Assembly: GCA_023265875.1 (NCBI GenBank)
Contig: JAHFSF010000005.1
Location: forward strand, 1-38,910
Length of the DNA stretch: 38,910 nt
Direction of reading: 5' to 3'
Origin: Gammaproteobacteria bacterium
Lineage (GTDB): Bacteria; Pseudomonadota; Gammaproteobacteria; Steroidobacterales; Steroidobacteraceae
Below, one piece after another: positions 29,005 to 37,905 of the stretch; position 1 is the stretch's first letter; each line of letters starts with the position of its first letter. The notes under the pieces were generated by a model, which was not told the origin of the DNA, did no database searches, and saw only the letters and a list, made by a program, of their open reading frames with translations. Position numbers and translations under genes: made by a program.

Positions 29005-30320
29005 ACCAGCGCGAGCTCGGATTCTGGATGTGCACGGCTCTCGTGGTCGGCAACATGATCGGCATGGGCATCTTCGTGCTGCCCGCCTCGCTTGCGCCGT
29101 TCGGCTTCAACGCCTTCCTCGGCTGGGCCGCGACGGTCCTCGGCTGCGTGCTGCTCGCGGTGGTCTTCATGATTCTCGTGCGGCGGATGCCGGAAGCCGA
29201 CGGCCCATTCGCCTACATTCGCGCGACGCTCGGCGAGACGGTGGCGTTCGCCGCATTATGGTGCTACTGGATCTCCATCTGGATCGCCAATGCGGCCCTC
29301 GCGGTCGGCGCCGCGGGCTACATCACGGGCCTGGTCCCGTCGCTCGGGCGCATTCCGCCGGCCATCATCGCCGCGAGCCTCGTGTGGCTCTTCGTACTGG
29401 TCAACCTGTTCGGGGCGCGCTCCGGCGGCCGTATGCAGGTACTGACGGTCGCGCTCAAACTCGTGCCGCTCGGCCTCGTGATCCTGCTCGGCCTGTGGAC
29501 GCTCGTCGTCGATCCCATGGCCTACGCGGCGAATGTCCCGACCGTGCCAATCAACCTGCATGACACGATGGCCGCCTCGACGATTGCGCTGTTCGCAATG
29601 CTCGGCATCGAATCCGCGACAGTGCCGGCCGGCCGCGTGCAGAATCCCGAGAAGACGATTCCACGGGCAACGATCGTCGGCACGCTGCTGACGGCCGGTG
29701 TCTACATTGCCGTCACAGCCATTTCGACGCTGCTGGTGCCACAGGAGACGCTCGCAGCTTCGAATGCCCCTTTCGTCGACGTGCTCGACCGGCTGCTGGG
29801 CGTTGGCAATGGGCGATGGCTCGCCCTGTTCGTCGTCATCAGCGGCCTCGGCTGCATCAATGGGTGGACACTCGTGGTCGCTGAATTGACGTGCACGCTC
29901 GCCTCGCGGCAATTGCTGCCGCCGGTCTTCGCAAAACGCAATCGCCCCGGCGCACCCGCGCCCGCCCTGCTGCTGGTCGGTCTGCTCAGCACGGGCGTCG
30001 CGCTGCTGAACTACCGGGAGTCGCTGGTCAAGGGTTTCACCTTCCTCAGCATCATCACGACCGCCGCCAATCTGCCGGTGTACCTGTGCTGCTCGCTGGG
30101 TCTCCTGTGGCTATGGCAGCGCGATCGTGCCGGCCTGCCGCGCCTCACCTGGCTGTACGGCGCCGGCGGCCTGGCATTCTCGATCTACGCTTTCATCGGC
30201 GTCGGCACCGAGCCCTTCTTGTGGGCGCTCGCCCTCGCCTCCGTCGGCGTGCCGGTCTATTTCTGGATGCGCCATCGCCATCCACCGGCTGCGGTCGCTG
30301 CGTCCACGCTGCCGCCGTGA
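29001..30320 (+). CDS. APC-superfamily amino acid permease (AdiC/PotE-like)
   Basis: MNQRELGFWMCTALVVGNMIGMGIFVLPASLAPFGFNAFLGW...; about 12 hydrophobic segments; ATGA overlap with the amidohydrolase. Confidence 0.9.
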   Translation: MNQRELGFWMCTALVVGNMIGMGIFVLPASLAPFGFNAFLGWAATVLGCVLLAVVFMILVRRMPEADGPFAYIRATLGETVAFAALWCYWISIWIANAALAVGAAGYITGLVPSLGRIPPAIIAASLVWLFVLVNLFGARSGGRMQVLTVALKLVPLGLVILLGLWTLVVDPMAYAANVPTVPINLHDTMAASTIALFAMLGIESATVPAGRVQNPEKTIPRATIVGTLLTAGVYIAVTAISTLLVPQETLAASNAPFVDVLDRLLGVGNGRWLALFVVISGLGCINGWTLVVAELTCTLASRQLLPPVFAKRNRPGAPAPALLLVGLLSTGVALLNYRESLVKGFTFLSIITTAANLPVYLCCSLGLLWLWQRDRAGLPRLTWLYGAGGLAFSIYAFIGVGTEPFLWALALASVGVPVYFWMRHRHPPAAVAASTLPP

Positions 30321-30342
30321 GCCAGGAATCGAGGCTGAGCGG

Positions 30343-31347
30343 ATGCGGCACAACAAGAAACTCGCACTGATCGGCGACATCGGCGGCAGCAATGCACGAT
30401 TCGCGCTGACCGACCCGGCAGCGCCACAACCGGAGTTGCTGCAGCAACAAAATCTGCCCGCATCCGAGTTCGCCAGCCTGCAGCAGGCCGCGGGTTTCTA
30501 CTTGCGGTCGGCCGGCGTCAACCCGCAGCGGGCGTCGCTCGCCGTGGCCTGCCCTGTAAGTGGCGACGCTGTTCGCCTCACCAACCGCAGCTGGGCCTTC
30601 AGCAGGGAAGAATTGCGCCGTGCGCTCGGCTTCGACGAACTCCTGGTGCTGAACGACTTTGGCGCCGCCGCCCGGACCATTCCCGCCCTCGGCGACAACG
30701 ACCGGGTAGTGCTGTATGGCGCGCTGCCTACACCGCCACGCGGCCCAGTCAGCGTCCTGGGCCCGGGTACGGGCCTCGGCGTTGCGTTATTGGTCGGCAA
30801 TCAGCAATCGGGCTGGCGGGTCGTGGAGACCGAGGGCGGGCACGTCAGCTTCGCGCCACAGGATTCAGAAGACTCTCTCGTCGCCGCGTGGCTCGCTGCC
30901 CGCCACGGCCGTGTCTCCAATGAGCGGCTGTTGTCTGGCATCGGACTATCGCAAATCGATGCCGCGCTCGCCGGCCGCAACCCGGATCGGGCCTCGACGC
31001 CTGATGCCTCGCTGCGCGACCCTGCCGCCATCGTCGCCGCCGCAGTGGCCGGCAACGACGTCTCAGCCCGACGTACCCTGGCCCGGTTTTGCGCCGTTCT
31101 CGGCAGCGTGTCCGGTGACGCCGCATTGATTCACGGCGCCCAGTCAGTCGCTATTGCGGGTGGCATCGTGCCGCGCTTCATCCCGTTCCTGCGATCGAGC
31201 GCATTTCGCGAGCGCTTCCTCAACAAGGGTCGTTTCGCCGTCTACCTGGAATCGGTCGCCATCCAGGTGGTCACGCACCCTGCCCCTGGCCTGCTCGGCG
31301 CCGCCCTGGCGCTACGCACCGAAAGACCTGGGCATCCGTCGCCATGA
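30343..31347 (+). CDS. glk: Glucokinase
   Basis: MRHNKKLALIGDIGGSNARFAL...LVLNDFGAAARTIPAL...SVLGPGTGLGVALLV...VVETEGGHVSFAP. Confidence 0.93.
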   Translation: MRHNKKLALIGDIGGSNARFALTDPAAPQPELLQQQNLPASEFASLQQAAGFYLRSAGVNPQRASLAVACPVSGDAVRLTNRSWAFSREELRRALGFDELLVLNDFGAAARTIPALGDNDRVVLYGALPTPPRGPVSVLGPGTGLGVALLVGNQQSGWRVVETEGGHVSFAPQDSEDSLVAAWLAARHGRVSNERLLSGIGLSQIDAALAGRNPDRASTPDASLRDPAAIVAAAVAGNDVSARRTLARFCAVLGSVSGDAALIHGAQSVAIAGGIVPRFIPFLRSSAFRERFLNKGRFAVYLESVAIQVVTHPAPGLLGAALALRTERPGHPSP

Positions 31348-31449
31348 CCGCCGGGGCCGCTGCCACACACGCCGTCGAGGCACTTGCTCGGCTAAGCTAC
31401 CGACTCAGACGATGGTGCGGCAATCCCTGAACATCAGTCCGATCGCCCG

Positions 31450-32226
31450 GTGGGTCGACATATGCGACAAGCTGCTAACGACGACGCTGACGGTCACGGC
31501 CCGAAGCGCAATCTCGAGTACCTCGGCGAGTACTACGCAGGCTCGACCGTCGCCGACTACGACCGCAAGCGCGAGGGCCGCGGGAGTTGGCAGGCGGAAC
31601 AGCGGGCGCTGGATGATTTCCTGGGCATCATTGCGCTGCCGCCGGGAAGTGCAGTACTCGACGTGCCGGTCGGCACCGGCCGGTTTCTCGAAACCTACGC
31701 GCGGCTCGGCTTTGGCGTGACAGGCATCGACATCTCGACTGACATGGTCTCGACGACCCGCAAGCGCGGCGCCGCAATTGGCCTGAAAGACGCCGTCTTC
31801 GAGCTCGGCGACGCCAGCCGGCTTCGGCTCGCAGACAAGAGCATGGATCTCGCGGTATCCGTCCGCTTCCTGAATCACCTGGAACTCGACACCATCCGCA
31901 CCGTCATCGCGGAACTGGCGCGCGTGTCACGCCATTTCCTGATCCTTCATGCACGGGTTGCGCTGGTTCAAGACGGTGATTTCGGCTCCGGCACGGCGCT
32001 GAATGCCGCACGCCGGGGCGCTGAACAACTGGCGGCGCTCGCCGCCCGGTTGTTCAAGAAGAAGAAGGTTGCGGACCGCGCCGCGACGATTCACGCGGCT
32101 GCCGACCTCTACGGCGTCTTCGAGCGCGCGGGCTTACGCGTCCTCAAGGACGTCAGCGTCAACCGTCGCGCCCATCTCGGCTTCGAGGCGCGGATGTATC
32201 TGCTCGCGGTTGACCCAGCGCGATAG
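31450..32226 (+). CDS. Class I SAM-dependent methyltransferase (start may be 31462)
   Basis: SAVLDVPVGTGRFLETYARLGFGVTGIDISTDMVSTTRKRG SAM-binding motifs. Confidence 0.85.
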   Translation: MGRHMRQAANDDADGHGPKRNLEYLGEYYAGSTVADYDRKREGRGSWQAEQRALDDFLGIIALPPGSAVLDVPVGTGRFLETYARLGFGVTGIDISTDMVSTTRKRGAAIGLKDAVFELGDASRLRLADKSMDLAVSVRFLNHLELDTIRTVIAELARVSRHFLILHARVALVQDGDFGSGTALNAARRGAEQLAALAARLFKKKKVADRAATIHAAADLYGVFERAGLRVLKDVSVNRRAHLGFEARMYLLAVDPAR

Positions 32227-32240
32227 CGAAATCCGCGTGG

Positions 32241-33569
32241 TCATTTCCCGATGCAGAAACTCGAGAAGATCGAGCCGAGCAGATCATCGCTCGTGACTTC
32301 GCCCGTGATCTCGCCCAGCGCCCGCTGCGCAAGGCGCAAGTCCTCGGCCACGAGTTCGAAAGCCGCGCGCTCCGCCAGCCGCGCCTTGGCCGATTCCAAT
32401 AGTCGCCGGGCGCGCTCGAGTGCATCGAGGTGGCGCCGCCTTGCCGAATACGCGCCGGCATCACCGGAGCGGTAACCGGCCGCAGCCTTCAATCGTTCGC
32501 GCAGGGCCGGCAGGCCCGCGCCGGTCAGCGCCGAGATGGCGACGCCGGCGGCCGCGGGTGGCGCAGCAAGGTCGATCTTGTTCCATACCGTCAGCACCGG
32601 CGGATCCTGCCGCAGCGATTCGAGTTCGCCAGCGGCCGCGCCGATGCTGGCGTCCACTACGTACAGCACGAGGTCTGCGCGGCGCATCTCGGCACGCGCG
32701 CGCCGTATTCCCTCCTCTTCGATCGCTTCGGAGCTTTCGCGGAGTCCCGCCGTATCGATCACGTGCAGGGGAAGCCCGTCAATGACGATCTTCTCGCGCA
32801 GCACGTCGCGCGTCGTGCCCGGGAATTCCGTCACGATGGCGGCCGGGTGCCCCGCCAGCGCATTCAGCAGACTCGACTTGCCGGCATTCGGGCGACCGGC
32901 GATGACGACGGACAATCCTTCACTGAGCGCGCGGCCCTGGCGCGCGGCCTGCCCGATGCTTTCGAATCGCGCCTCGATGTCGGCCAGCCGCACGCGCACC
33001 TCGGCACTCTCGAGAAATTCGGCATCCTCATCGGGAAAATCGATCGCCGCCTCGATGAAGACCCGCAGCTCCATGATGCGCTGGGCGAGCGCGGCCACTT
33101 CCCGGGAGAACTCGCCCGCCAGCGATCCGAGCGCCGCCCGCGCGGCCTCTGCGGAACCGGCCCCGATCAGGTCAGCGATCGCCTCCGCCTGGGCAAGATC
33201 GATCTTGTCATTGAGGAATGCGCGCTCTGTGAATTCGCCGGGGCGCGCCATGCGCGCGCCGAGTTCGATTGCCCGCGCCACCAGCAGGTCCATGACGACC
33301 GGGCCGCCGTGTCCATGAAGCTCCAGCACATCCTCGCCAGTGAATGAGCGCGGGGCCGGGAAATAGAGCGCCAGGCCGCTATCGATTGCCTGGCCCTTGA
33401 CATCCCTGAAGTCGGCGGAGCTCGCGTAGCGCGGTGGTGGCATCCGTCCCACGATGGCTTCGCCGATCGCGCATGTCGCCGGCCCGGAAATCCGCACGAT
33501 GCCGATGCCGCCGCGGCCGGGCGGTGTCGCTGCTGCAACGATGGTGTCGGTGTCAGCGCGGGTCAGCAT
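32241..33569 (-). CDS. mnmE: tRNA uridine-5-carboxymethylaminomethyl(34) synthesis GTPase MnmE
   Basis: MLTRADTDTIVAAATPPGRGGIGIVRISG...GRPNAGKSSLLNALAGHPAAIVTEFPGTTRDVL...C-terminal FCIGK. Confidence 0.97.
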   Translation of the reverse strand: MLTRADTDTIVAAATPPGRGGIGIVRISGPATCAIGEAIVGRMPPPRYASSADFRDVKGQAIDSGLALYFPAPRSFTGEDVLELHGHGGPVVMDLLVARAIELGARMARPGEFTERAFLNDKIDLAQAEAIADLIGAGSAEAARAALGSLAGEFSREVAALAQRIMELRVFIEAAIDFPDEDAEFLESAEVRVRLADIEARFESIGQAARQGRALSEGLSVVIAGRPNAGKSSLLNALAGHPAAIVTEFPGTTRDVLREKIVIDGLPLHVIDTAGLRESSEAIEEEGIRRARAEMRRADLVLYVVDASIGAAAGELESLRQDPPVLTVWNKIDLAAPPAAAGVAISALTGAGLPALRERLKAAAGYRSGDAGAYSARRRHLDALERARRLLESAKARLAERAAFELVAEDLRLAQRALGEITGEVTSDDLLGSIFSSFCIGK

Positions 33570-33593
33570 GTTGCGACGCCCACCGCACGCGTT

Positions 33594-33697
33594 TCAGGGC
33601 CTGGTGTAAGTCAACCAGACGCCCTCGGTGTCGCCGTTTTCCAGCTGCGCCTCCAGATCGGCGAATTGCCAGCCGTCCTTTTAAATTCAATCTTCAT
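33594..33697 (-). pseudogene. Frameshifted micro-ORF between yidC and mnmE
   Basis: Minus strand: GGGAGG then ATGAAGATTGAATTTAAAAGG...; frame 0 gives MKIEFK then leaves frame; the -1 frame reads KDGWQFADLEAQLENGDTEGVWLTYTRP*. Total 104 nt, i.e. one base short of a 35-codon ORF. Confidence 0.5.
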
Positions 33698-33718
33698 GGC
33701 ATTGCCTCCCGGGTGATT

Positions 33719-35419
33719 TCAGCTTGAGCGGCGCTTCTTGTCCTCGGCCTCGACCACGCGGTTGATTTTCCACTGCTGTGCGATCGACAACGCGGTGTTG
33801 GTCAGCCAGTACAGCACGAGGCCGGACGGGAACCACATGAACATCGCCGTCATGACGACCGGCATGAATGCAAACACCTTCGCCTGCACCGGATCTGGTG
33901 GCGTCGGGTTCAGCTTGAACTGCAGGAACATCGCCCCGCCCATCAGGATCGGCAGCACGAAGTACGGATCGCGCGCGGACAGGTCCTGGATCCAGCCCAT
34001 GAACGGCGCCTGGCGCATCTCGACGCTCTCCAGCAGCACCCAGTAGAAAGCCAGAAAGAACGGGATCTGCACGACGACTGGCAGGCACCCGGCCACCGGA
34101 TTGATCTTTTCACGCTTGTACAGCTCCATCATCGCCCGGGCCTGTCCTTCGCGATCGTCCTTGTAGCGCTCCTGAATGGCCTTGAGCCGCGGCGCGACGG
34201 TGCGCATCTTCGCCATCGAGCGGCCGCTCGTTTCAGCCAGCTTGTAGAACACCGCCTTGATCAGGATGGTCACCAAAATAATGGTCCAGCCCCAATTGCC
34301 GACCACGCCGTGGACTTTCGACAGGATCCAGAACAGCGGCTGGGCAAGGATCGTCAGCTTGCCGTAGTCGGCCGTGAGCTCGAGCTTCGGCCCCGCCGCC
34401 TGCAGTTGCTTCTGCAGTTTCGGCCCGATGAAGAGCGACTCGCTGAATTCTGCGCTGCCACCCGCCGGCACGACCTGGCCGGGCCCGACCACGCGCAACA
34501 GGAAATCCCGGTCCTTAACGCGCAATTCGTATTGCCAGGCCTGCCCGGCCGTCGGCACGATCGCGGATACGAAATGGTGCTGCATTGCCGCGACCCACCC
34601 GTTCGTCACCGTCTTCGACAGCGCCTGGTCTTCCTTGTCCTTGACATTGAGCTTCTTGTAGCTCTCGCCGTCATAGATGGCCGGCCCGCGGAAGGCGTAG
34701 GTTTCGACATTGAACATCGAGCGCTTCTGCTCCTCCCAGTGCCGCAGGAACTGCGCATAGGAAGCGAGCCGAACCGGCTCTGCGCCCGCGTTCGTCACGC
34801 GATAACGGATATCGACCGCATAGTTCCCGCGGTGGAATCCATACGTCTTCACGACCGCGAGCCCCGCGGCATCCGACCAGCGCAGTGGGACCTGCAGTTC
34901 GTCGGCGCCCGCAGCAAGGCGGTACACCGTGCCGCTGGCGCTGAATTGCGCCTTGTGGTTCGGCTCGGCGCGTCCTGCCTCCCCGCTCGTCAGGCCCGAC
35001 TGGAACAGAAACAGCGCGTCCTCCGACTCCGCATCCAGCAGCCGTACCGGTATCGTCGGATCGTCCTTCTGCCGCGGGTATTGCGGCAGTTCCGCGCGCA
35101 CGATGTCGCCACCCGCCAGGCTGAGGTCCAGGTCCAGCACGTCGGTCGTGACATGGACCCGGTCCGCGCCGGCGGTGATGTCATTCGGGGCTGGCAGCGG
35201 TCCTGCTGCCGCAGGCGCCGCCTGTCCGGTAACGCTCGGCAGTTCGTCAGCCAGGACTTCGCTGGCCGGCGGGGTGCTTTGCCCCGGGGCCGCGGGCGCG
35301 GCCGGCGCCGCCGTCGTCACCGGAGCCCCCGGCGTGCCGTAATCCTTCATCCACGCATCCACGTTGAGCCACAGCAGAAGCAGCAGGCCGACCCACAGGA
35401 ATATGCGCTGCTGGTCCAT
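33719..35419 (-). CDS. yidC: Membrane protein insertase YidC
   Basis: [28 protein letters not shown]...GNWGWTIILVTILIKAVFYKLAETSGRSMAKMR...; start at 35419 overlaps the yidD stop. Confidence 0.97.
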   Translation of the reverse strand: MDQQRIFLWVGLLLLLWLNVDAWMKDYGTPGAPVTTAAPAAPAAPGQSTPPASEVLADELPSVTGQAAPAAAGPLPAPNDITAGADRVHVTTDVLDLDLSLAGGDIVRAELPQYPRQKDDPTIPVRLLDAESEDALFLFQSGLTSGEAGRAEPNHKAQFSASGTVYRLAAGADELQVPLRWSDAAGLAVVKTYGFHRGNYAVDIRYRVTNAGAEPVRLASYAQFLRHWEEQKRSMFNVETYAFRGPAIYDGESYKKLNVKDKEDQALSKTVTNGWVAAMQHHFVSAIVPTAGQAWQYELRVKDRDFLLRVVGPGQVVPAGGSAEFSESLFIGPKLQKQLQAAGPKLELTADYGKLTILAQPLFWILSKVHGVVGNWGWTIILVTILIKAVFYKLAETSGRSMAKMRTVAPRLKAIQERYKDDREGQARAMMELYKREKINPVAGCLPVVVQIPFFLAFYWVLLESVEMRQAPFMGWIQDLSARDPYFVLPILMGGAMFLQFKLNPTPPDPVQAKVFAFMPVVMTAMFMWFPSGLVLYWLTNTALSIAQQWKINRVVEAEDKKRRSS

Positions 35420-35640
35420 CAGCCGCGCCTGGCCGGCACCGGGTCGTAACCGTCCCCGCCCCACGGGTGGCAGCGGCAAACGCGCCCGACGGACATCCAG
35501 CCACCGCGCCAAGCGCCGTGTATTTCGATCGCCTCGAGCGCATAGGCCGAACAGCTCGGCTGGTAACGACAATTGCTGCCGAGCAGCGGGCTCAGCAGCC
35601 AGCGATAGAGCCGGATCAGCAACTGCAGAAGTGATTTCAT
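35419..35640 (-). CDS. yidD: Membrane protein insertion efficiency factor YidD
   Basis: [62 protein letters not shown]. Confidence 0.96.
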   Translation of the reverse strand: MKSLLQLLIRLYRWLLSPLLGSNCRYQPSCSAYALEAIEIHGAWRGGWMSVGRVCRCHPWGGDGYDPVPARRG

Positions 35641-35972
35641 TGCGGGCCCGGAATTTCCTGCCAGAGGCGCCCGAGGCTCGTGAAAATTTCCGCGTTGCTC
35701 GCAAGCCCCGCGCCGGCACGCGCCGTCACCAAGATATCTACCGCGGGCATCTCCGCGCGGCGCAGCCGGAATGATTCGCGGATCAGCCGGCGCACGCGAT
35801 TTCGCTTGACCGCGTTGCCCGCGGCCCGCTTGCTGACGGCCATGCCGAGGCGAGGCCCGGCGCCGGCGTTACCAATCCATTGCAGCATGAAGAAGTCGTC
35901 CGCGCGGCGGTCACGGCTGCTGCGCGTCCGCGCAAACTCGGCAGCGGAACAGAGTTTTTGCGGGCCCCGCAA
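35637..35972 (-). CDS. rnpA: Ribonuclease P protein component
   Basis: [32 protein letters not shown]; position between rpmH and yidD. Confidence 0.95.
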   Translation of the reverse strand: MRGPQKLCSAAEFARTRSSRDRRADDFFMLQWIGNAGAGPRLGMAVSKRAAGNAVKRNRVRRLIRESFRLRRAEMPAVDILVTARAGAGLASNAEIFTSLGRLWQEIPGPQ

Positions 35973-36001
35973 TTGGTAGCGTCGTGTCGTAGGCTCACTC
36001 G

Positions 36002-36148
36002 TCAGCGGGCTTCAGTAACCGCAAGCCGCCGGCGGCCCTTGGCGCGGCGGCGCTTCAGGACCTGGCGGCCTTTTTTCGTCGCCATGCGGGCCCGAAATCC
36101 GTGGGTGCGCTTGCGCTTGATCTTGCTCGGCTGGTAGGTGCGCTTCAT
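36002..36148 (-). CDS. rpmH: 50S ribosomal protein L34
   Basis: [48 protein letters not shown]. Confidence 0.98.
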   Translation of the reverse strand: MKRTYQPSKIKRKRTHGFRARMATKKGRQVLKRRRAKGRRRLAVTEAR

Positions 36149-36290
36149 GGCGGCGATCCCAAACCCTTGAAAACTAAAGACCTGCCGTTGTCGGCAAAGG
36201 GCGGCAAGGTTACGGAGCCACGCCCCCGCTGTCAACCGCGGGTCGCTCCGTTTCCAGATGTCTTAGTTCACACGGACAACCTCGCGCGGC

Positions 36291-36299
36291 TGTGGATAA
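36291..36299 (-). promoter_or_regulatory. DnaA box (TGTGGATAA = TTATCCACA on the minus strand) in the rpmH-dnaA gap
   Basis: Exact match to the consensus 9-mer in the 36149-36375 intergenic region. Confidence 0.75.
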
Positions 36300-36375
36300 C
36301 TCTGGCGCGGCTCCGAACGTGACGATAGACTCCCAAGCCTTCCTTCGCCCGACCACCAGACGAGAGGGGTAGCTC

Positions 36376-37698
36376 GTGCAGGGCTCGCTTTGGCACCACT
36401 GTCTGCGCCAATTGGAGGCCGAGGTGCCGGAGCAGCAGTTCAATACCTGGCTGCGCCCGCTGCAGGCGGTCGAACGCGACGGTTCGTTGCTGCTACTGGC
36501 GCCCAATCGCTTTGTCATCACCTGGATCGAGCAGCATCTTTACTCCCGCATCCAGGAGCTCGTCGCGGCGGCCGGCACCGGCCCGGTCTTGCGCGTCACC
36601 CTCGAGGTCGGCTCGCGGCGCGAGGCGCCGCCCCCTCCTGCCACCGCGGGCCACAGCCAGCGGCCACCTACCGTCACGGGGAGCCGCTTCAACCCGGACT
36701 TCACTTTCGCTACCTTCGTTGAGGGCAAGAGCAACCAGCTTGCGCGCGCCGCCGCCGTCCAGGTCGGCGAAAACCCCGGGCGCGCCTATAACCCGCTGTT
36801 CATCTATGGCGGCGTCGGCCTGGGCAAGACCCACCTGATGCAGGCCGCCGGGAACCTGATGCGCGACCGCCGCCCCGTGGCGCGTATCGCCTATGTGCAT
36901 AGCGAGCGCTTTGTCAGCGACATGGTGCGCGCCCTGCAGCACAACGTCATCGCCGAGTTCAAGCAAGCCTACCGCACCCTCGACGCGCTGCTGATCGACG
37001 ATATCCAGTTCTTCGCCGGCAAGGACCGTTCCCAAGAGGAATTTTTCCACACTTTCAACGCCCTGCTTGAAAGCCAGCAGCAGATCATCCTGAGCTGCGA
37101 CCGCTACCCAAAAGAGGTCGCCGGCCTCGAGGAAAGGCTTAAATCCCGCTTCGGCTGGGGCCTGACGGTCGCCATCGAGCCGCCCGAACTGGAAACCTGT
37201 GTCGCCATCCTGATGGCCAAGGCGCAGGCCGCGGGCAGCATCCTCCCGGAAGAGGTCGCGTTCTTCATCGCCAAGCGCATCCGCTCCAATGTTCGCGAGC
37301 TGGAGGGCGCACTCCGCCGCGTGCTGGCAACCGCGCGCTTCACCGGCCGCCCCATTACGCTCGAGTTTGCCCGCGAGGCCCTGCGCGACTTGCTGGCTCT
37401 GCAGGAACGCCAGGTCACCATCGAAAACATCCAGAAAACCGTCGCGGAGTATTACAAGATCCGCCTCGCGGAGCTGCTTTCAAAGCGCCGCAGCCGCTCG
37501 ATCGCCCGTCCGCGTCAGGTGGCAATGGCCCTCGCGCGCGAGCTCACCAGCCACAGCCTCCCAGAAATAGGGGATGCCTTTGGCGGGCGCGATCATACGA
37601 CCGTCATCCACGCCTGTGCTCGCATCCGCAGCTTGCGCGAAAGCGAGCGCCGCACCAGCGAAGATTATCTAAGCCTGTTGAGAATCCTGACCGGTTGA
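36376..37698 (+). CDS. dnaA: Chromosomal replication initiator protein DnaA (GTG start)
   Basis: GTGCAGGGCTCGCTTTGG...; [42 protein letters not shown]. Confidence 0.98.
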   Translation: MQGSLWHHCLRQLEAEVPEQQFNTWLRPLQAVERDGSLLLLAPNRFVITWIEQHLYSRIQELVAAAGTGPVLRVTLEVGSRREAPPPPATAGHSQRPPTVTGSRFNPDFTFATFVEGKSNQLARAAAVQVGENPGRAYNPLFIYGGVGLGKTHLMQAAGNLMRDRRPVARIAYVHSERFVSDMVRALQHNVIAEFKQAYRTLDALLIDDIQFFAGKDRSQEEFFHTFNALLESQQQIILSCDRYPKEVAGLEERLKSRFGWGLTVAIEPPELETCVAILMAKAQAAGSILPEEVAFFIAKRIRSNVRELEGALRRVLATARFTGRPITLEFAREALRDLLALQERQVTIENIQKTVAEYYKIRLAELLSKRRSRSIARPRQVAMALARELTSHSLPEIGDAFGGRDHTTVIHACARIRSLRESERRTSEDYLSLLRILTG

Positions 37699-37905
37699 TG
37701 TGGATAATGGGCCGTGTTGTTGTGGGCGGCTTTTGCTCCACAGCGGCTCCACAGGGGAACCAGAAGATGGCGGCAGCTTACGCATGGTCTTGTTGTTCTC
37801 GCAAGTTGCTGCAGACCATCGCTTTTCCGGGCTTTTCCACGGAAAATGCGCGGCCCAATATCTACTACAGTTATCAAGAACCATAAACCAGAACCAGGTG
37901 CACAG
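37699..37905. promoter_or_regulatory. dnaA-dnaN intergenic region, candidate oriC or dnaN regulatory region
   Basis: Consensus DnaA box TGTGGATAA at 37699-37707; tandem GCTCCACAGCG/GCTCCACAGGG at 37735-37756; TTTTCCACG at 37833; inverted repeat TTTTCCACGGAAAA at 37833-37846; more AT-rich tract just before dnaN. Confidence 0.5.

Noticed and set aside
32430-33347. 305-aa plus-strand ORF
   Set aside because: Antisense to mnmE.
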